Shown piece after piece: positions 63,201-64,000 of a stretch of 64,000 nucleotides of DNA; position 1 is the stretch's first letter, and the number at the start of each line of letters is the position of its first letter. A program made the position numbers and the translations under genes. The notes beneath the pieces were generated by a model. That model had not been told where the DNA came from and did not search any database. It worked only from the letters and a program-made list of their open reading frames with translations. The stretch is from assembly GCA_028285685.1 (NCBI GenBank), contig JANQOR010000024.1, positions 24,713-88,712 of the forward strand. The letters are read 5' to 3'. This DNA comes from Cyclobacteriaceae bacterium. Its GTDB lineage: Bacteria; Bacteroidota; Bacteroidia; Cytophagales; Cyclobacteriaceae.

Positions 63201-64000
63201 ACTGGGTCGCAGCATCATTATCATTTCCAGCAGCATCTTGAGCAACTGCTGCTGCAATATCTACCGTGATCGTCCCATCAGAGGAAGGCGTAACGTCAAC
63301 CGTATAGGTGCTCCCCGAGCCAGCGAAGTTGCTGGTCGTACCCCCGTTTACCATCAGGTCACCTTCTACAAAGCCTGTGACGTCTTCATCAAAGGTAATC
63401 GTAATGGGTATTGGTGAAACATTCGTAGGGTCACTAGCACCCGTAGCAATTGTGGCCGTTGGGGAGGTCGCGTCATAATCGACAGAAAACTGGGTAGCTG
63501 CGTCGTTACCATTTCCAGCAGCATCCTGAGCAACCGATGCGGCAATATCTACCGTGATCGTTCCATCTGATGACGGTGTGACGTCTACAGTGTAAGCAGC
63601 ACCAGAGCCCGCGAAGTTGCTGGTCGTACCACCGCTCACGACCAAGTCACCTTCCACAAACCCGGTAACATCTTCATCAAAAGTAATTGTAAGTGGTATA
63701 GGCGAAACGTTCGTAGGGTCGCTGGCACTCGTGGCGATAGTGACCGTTGGAGACGTTCCATCGTACTCTAAGGAAAACTGAGTCGCAGCATCGTTATCAT
63801 TTCCAGCAGCATCCTGAGCGACTGCAGCGGCAATATCAACCGTGACCGTTCCATCTGATGACGGTGTAACGTCTACGGTGTAAACAGCACCTGTACCCGT
63901 AAAGTTACTGGTCGTACCGCCACTAGCAACCAGATCACCTTCCACAAACCCTGTGACGTCTTCATTGAAAGTAATCGTAAGCGAAATTGGCGAAACGTTC
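60241..64000 (-). CDS. Giant T9SS protein with tandem Ig-like repeats and GLUG motifs (partial)
   Basis: The frame is open through the right edge, so the N-terminus is missing; 1252 residues are visible. From the N-terminal side they show about five near-identical 96-residue Ig-like units (TVTIATGASDPTN, TFDEDVTGFVEGDL, SSDGTITVDIAAAVAQDAAGN), four diverged units of similar length, a region with GLUG-type motifs (VGGLVGES, VGGLAGSY, VGGLIGEV, VGGLLGDF), and a C-terminal type IX sorting domain (VMYPNPSAGVLHL ... GIYFVTIKGDG). It should be a very large surface adhesin-like protein. The Ig units resemble the Big_12-type bacterial Ig domain. Copy number of the repeat may vary between strains. Confidence 0.88.
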   Translation of the reverse strand, partial: NVSPISLTITFNEDVTGFVEGDLVASGGTTSNFTGTGAVYTVDVTPSSDGTVTVDIAAAVAQDAAGNDNDAATQFSLEYDGTSPTVTIATSASDPTNVSPIPLTITFDEDVTGFVEGDLVVSGGTTSNFAGSGAAYTVDVTPSSDGTITVDIAASVAQDAAGNGNDAATQFSVDYDATSPTATIATGASDPTNVSPIPITITFDEDVTGFVEGDLMVNGGTTSNFAGSGSTYTVDVTPSSDGTITVDIAAAVAQDAAGNDNDAATQFSIDYDTTSPTVTIATGASDPTNLSPITLTITFDEDVTGFVEGDLTVSGGTTSNFAGTGAAYTVDVTPSSDGTITVDLAAAVSQDAAGNGNDAATQFSIDYDATSPTVTIATGASDPTNVSPIPLTITFNEDVTDFVEGDLTVSGGTTNNFSGTGSAYTVDVTPSSDGTITVDIVAAVAQDAAGNGNDAATQFSIDYDATSPTVELFPEKTTTNANTFSVGISFNEDVTGLELSDIVVGNGSAGSFETLSTQLYTVIITPDGNGDITIDVPGASAQDAAGNDNTAAAQAVVTYDVMAPTVDIQGAPGVVNNLAAFSVTFEFSEDANGFELSDIAIGNGSADNFQVTDGNTYSADITPDGNGDVTIDVAAGVAQDDAGNDNTAATQVIVTLDFPPTVEIQGAPTAVNSSDAFSVTFQFNEDVTGFEVTDITVQNGSAGNFQTTDATTYTADITSDENGNITIDVAADVATDSGGNGNEAATQVTIVFDNVAPTVEIQAPASTTSSEPPFSITMAFGEDVTGFELADITVTNGATSNFQTTNASTYTADVTPDGNGDITLDIAAGVAQDLVGNDNVAATQVIVEYNFGYSGGSGTEVDPFKIGNKADLKYLSENSSEWDFHFVQIASITFTSTDFGTTGDFHNDGQGFTPIAAFSGIYDGGDHVIDGLSITRPTTTGVGMFGAVSGGVKNLTLTAVDIEGGDETGGLAGKLFSADVTVAFIENCSVSGSVTGNNEVGGLVGESWNPISNCSSAGDVSGQSEVGGLAGSYFSSGSTLTNSFSTSSVEGDSDVGGLIGEVSFASITNCYSAGAVRGTENVGGLLGDFFGGAINNCFWDTGTSNQSGSSGGGTGKTTAEMKTQSTFSDAGWDFNSIWRMDVLGCGYPIFQQQGAQACPGVLPPALSADDKVSYSIVMYPNPSAGVLHLSSQSNSRFNEVIIITASGKLVKQMQFEGARLESRLLLDDLKDGIYFVTIKGDGESTQRLVLKR
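62591..64000 (-). repeat. Tandem 288-bp repeat array encoding Ig-like units
   Basis: About 4.9 copies of a 288-bp unit (96 codons) run to the right edge; equivalent positions recur exactly 288 bp apart (for example 62631 and 62919). Unit-to-unit similarity is much higher than with the four diverged units on the C-terminal side, so the array expanded recently or is kept alike by recombination. Confidence 0.9.

Noticed and set aside
62591-64000. Regularly spaced repeats considered as a CRISPR array
   Set aside because: The units are 288 bp, contiguous, and in frame with an Ig-like protein; there are no spacers and no cas genes.

Overview
The window looks like a chromosomal segment from a member of the Bacteroidota, most likely a marine or soil member of the Cytophagales. 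The evidence is: two large proteins ending in type IX secretion (T9SS) sorting domains; promoters of the Bacteroidota type (TTG, 19-20 bp, TAnnTTTG) in front of tRNA-Glu and gap; large orphan FtsX/MacB-type permeases, one with a prefix domain next to a PadR regulator; GIGT-repeat surface proteins; and a golvesin-like domain on an ABC permease. No phage, transposase, CRISPR array or rRNA was seen. Only one tRNA was found.

Layout. 1-3363 (- strand): the N-terminal part of a serine beta-lactamase-like hydrolase, then a permease and its PadR regulator. 3533-7535 (+): two tandem paralogous surface proteins. 7886-11203 (+): an operon of an amino-acid permease, a dimethylarginine dimethylaminohydrolase-like enzyme and a secreted S58 peptidase. 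11420-14742: a peroxiredoxin-like gene, then a GntR-controlled ABC module. 14894-30291: a seven-gene exporter locus holding an ABC ATPase, a giant ABC permease with a degenerate M1 peptidase-like region and golvesin-like tail, TolC, a lipoprotein adaptor, an RND pump, a second RND pump fused to an ABC ATPase, and an ABC-2 permease. 30408-38092: small regulators (MarR, ArsR, ArsR-SRPBCC) with clear operators, PLP enzymes, a PAP2 phosphatase, a flavoprotein, and DinB and nitrobindin-like proteins. 38093-46822 (- strand): a second FtsX/MacB permease, a membrane AraC regulator, a MerB-like protein, an S9 peptidase and a T9SS-secreted LamG protein. 47101-60055: housekeeping and transport genes (gap, yebC, sucC, tRNA-Glu, peptidases M28 and M16, a LolD-like ATPase, a DMT transporter, a COG2509 flavoprotein). 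60241 to the right edge (- strand): a giant T9SS protein with tandem Ig-like repeats, running off the window.

The strongest candidate for something unusual is the exporter locus. In one 1579-residue protein an RND proton-driven pump is joined to an ABC ATPase. The ABC fold also appears to be interrupted by a membrane insert carrying an HEVTH sequence. The fusion is flanked by a closely related free ATPase and by two ABC permeases, so ATP- and proton-driven export may be combined around one TolC/adaptor pair. A second interesting observation is a perfect operator, GTATATCGT-N6-ACGATATAC, found twice 8 kb apart. One copy precedes a flavoprotein resembling those of arsenic-resistance loci. The other precedes a MerB-like protein in which the catalytic Asp of MerB appears to be Gly. 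This suggests a small shared metal(loid) or organometal regulon. All functional statements rest on motifs read by eye; no database search was possible.
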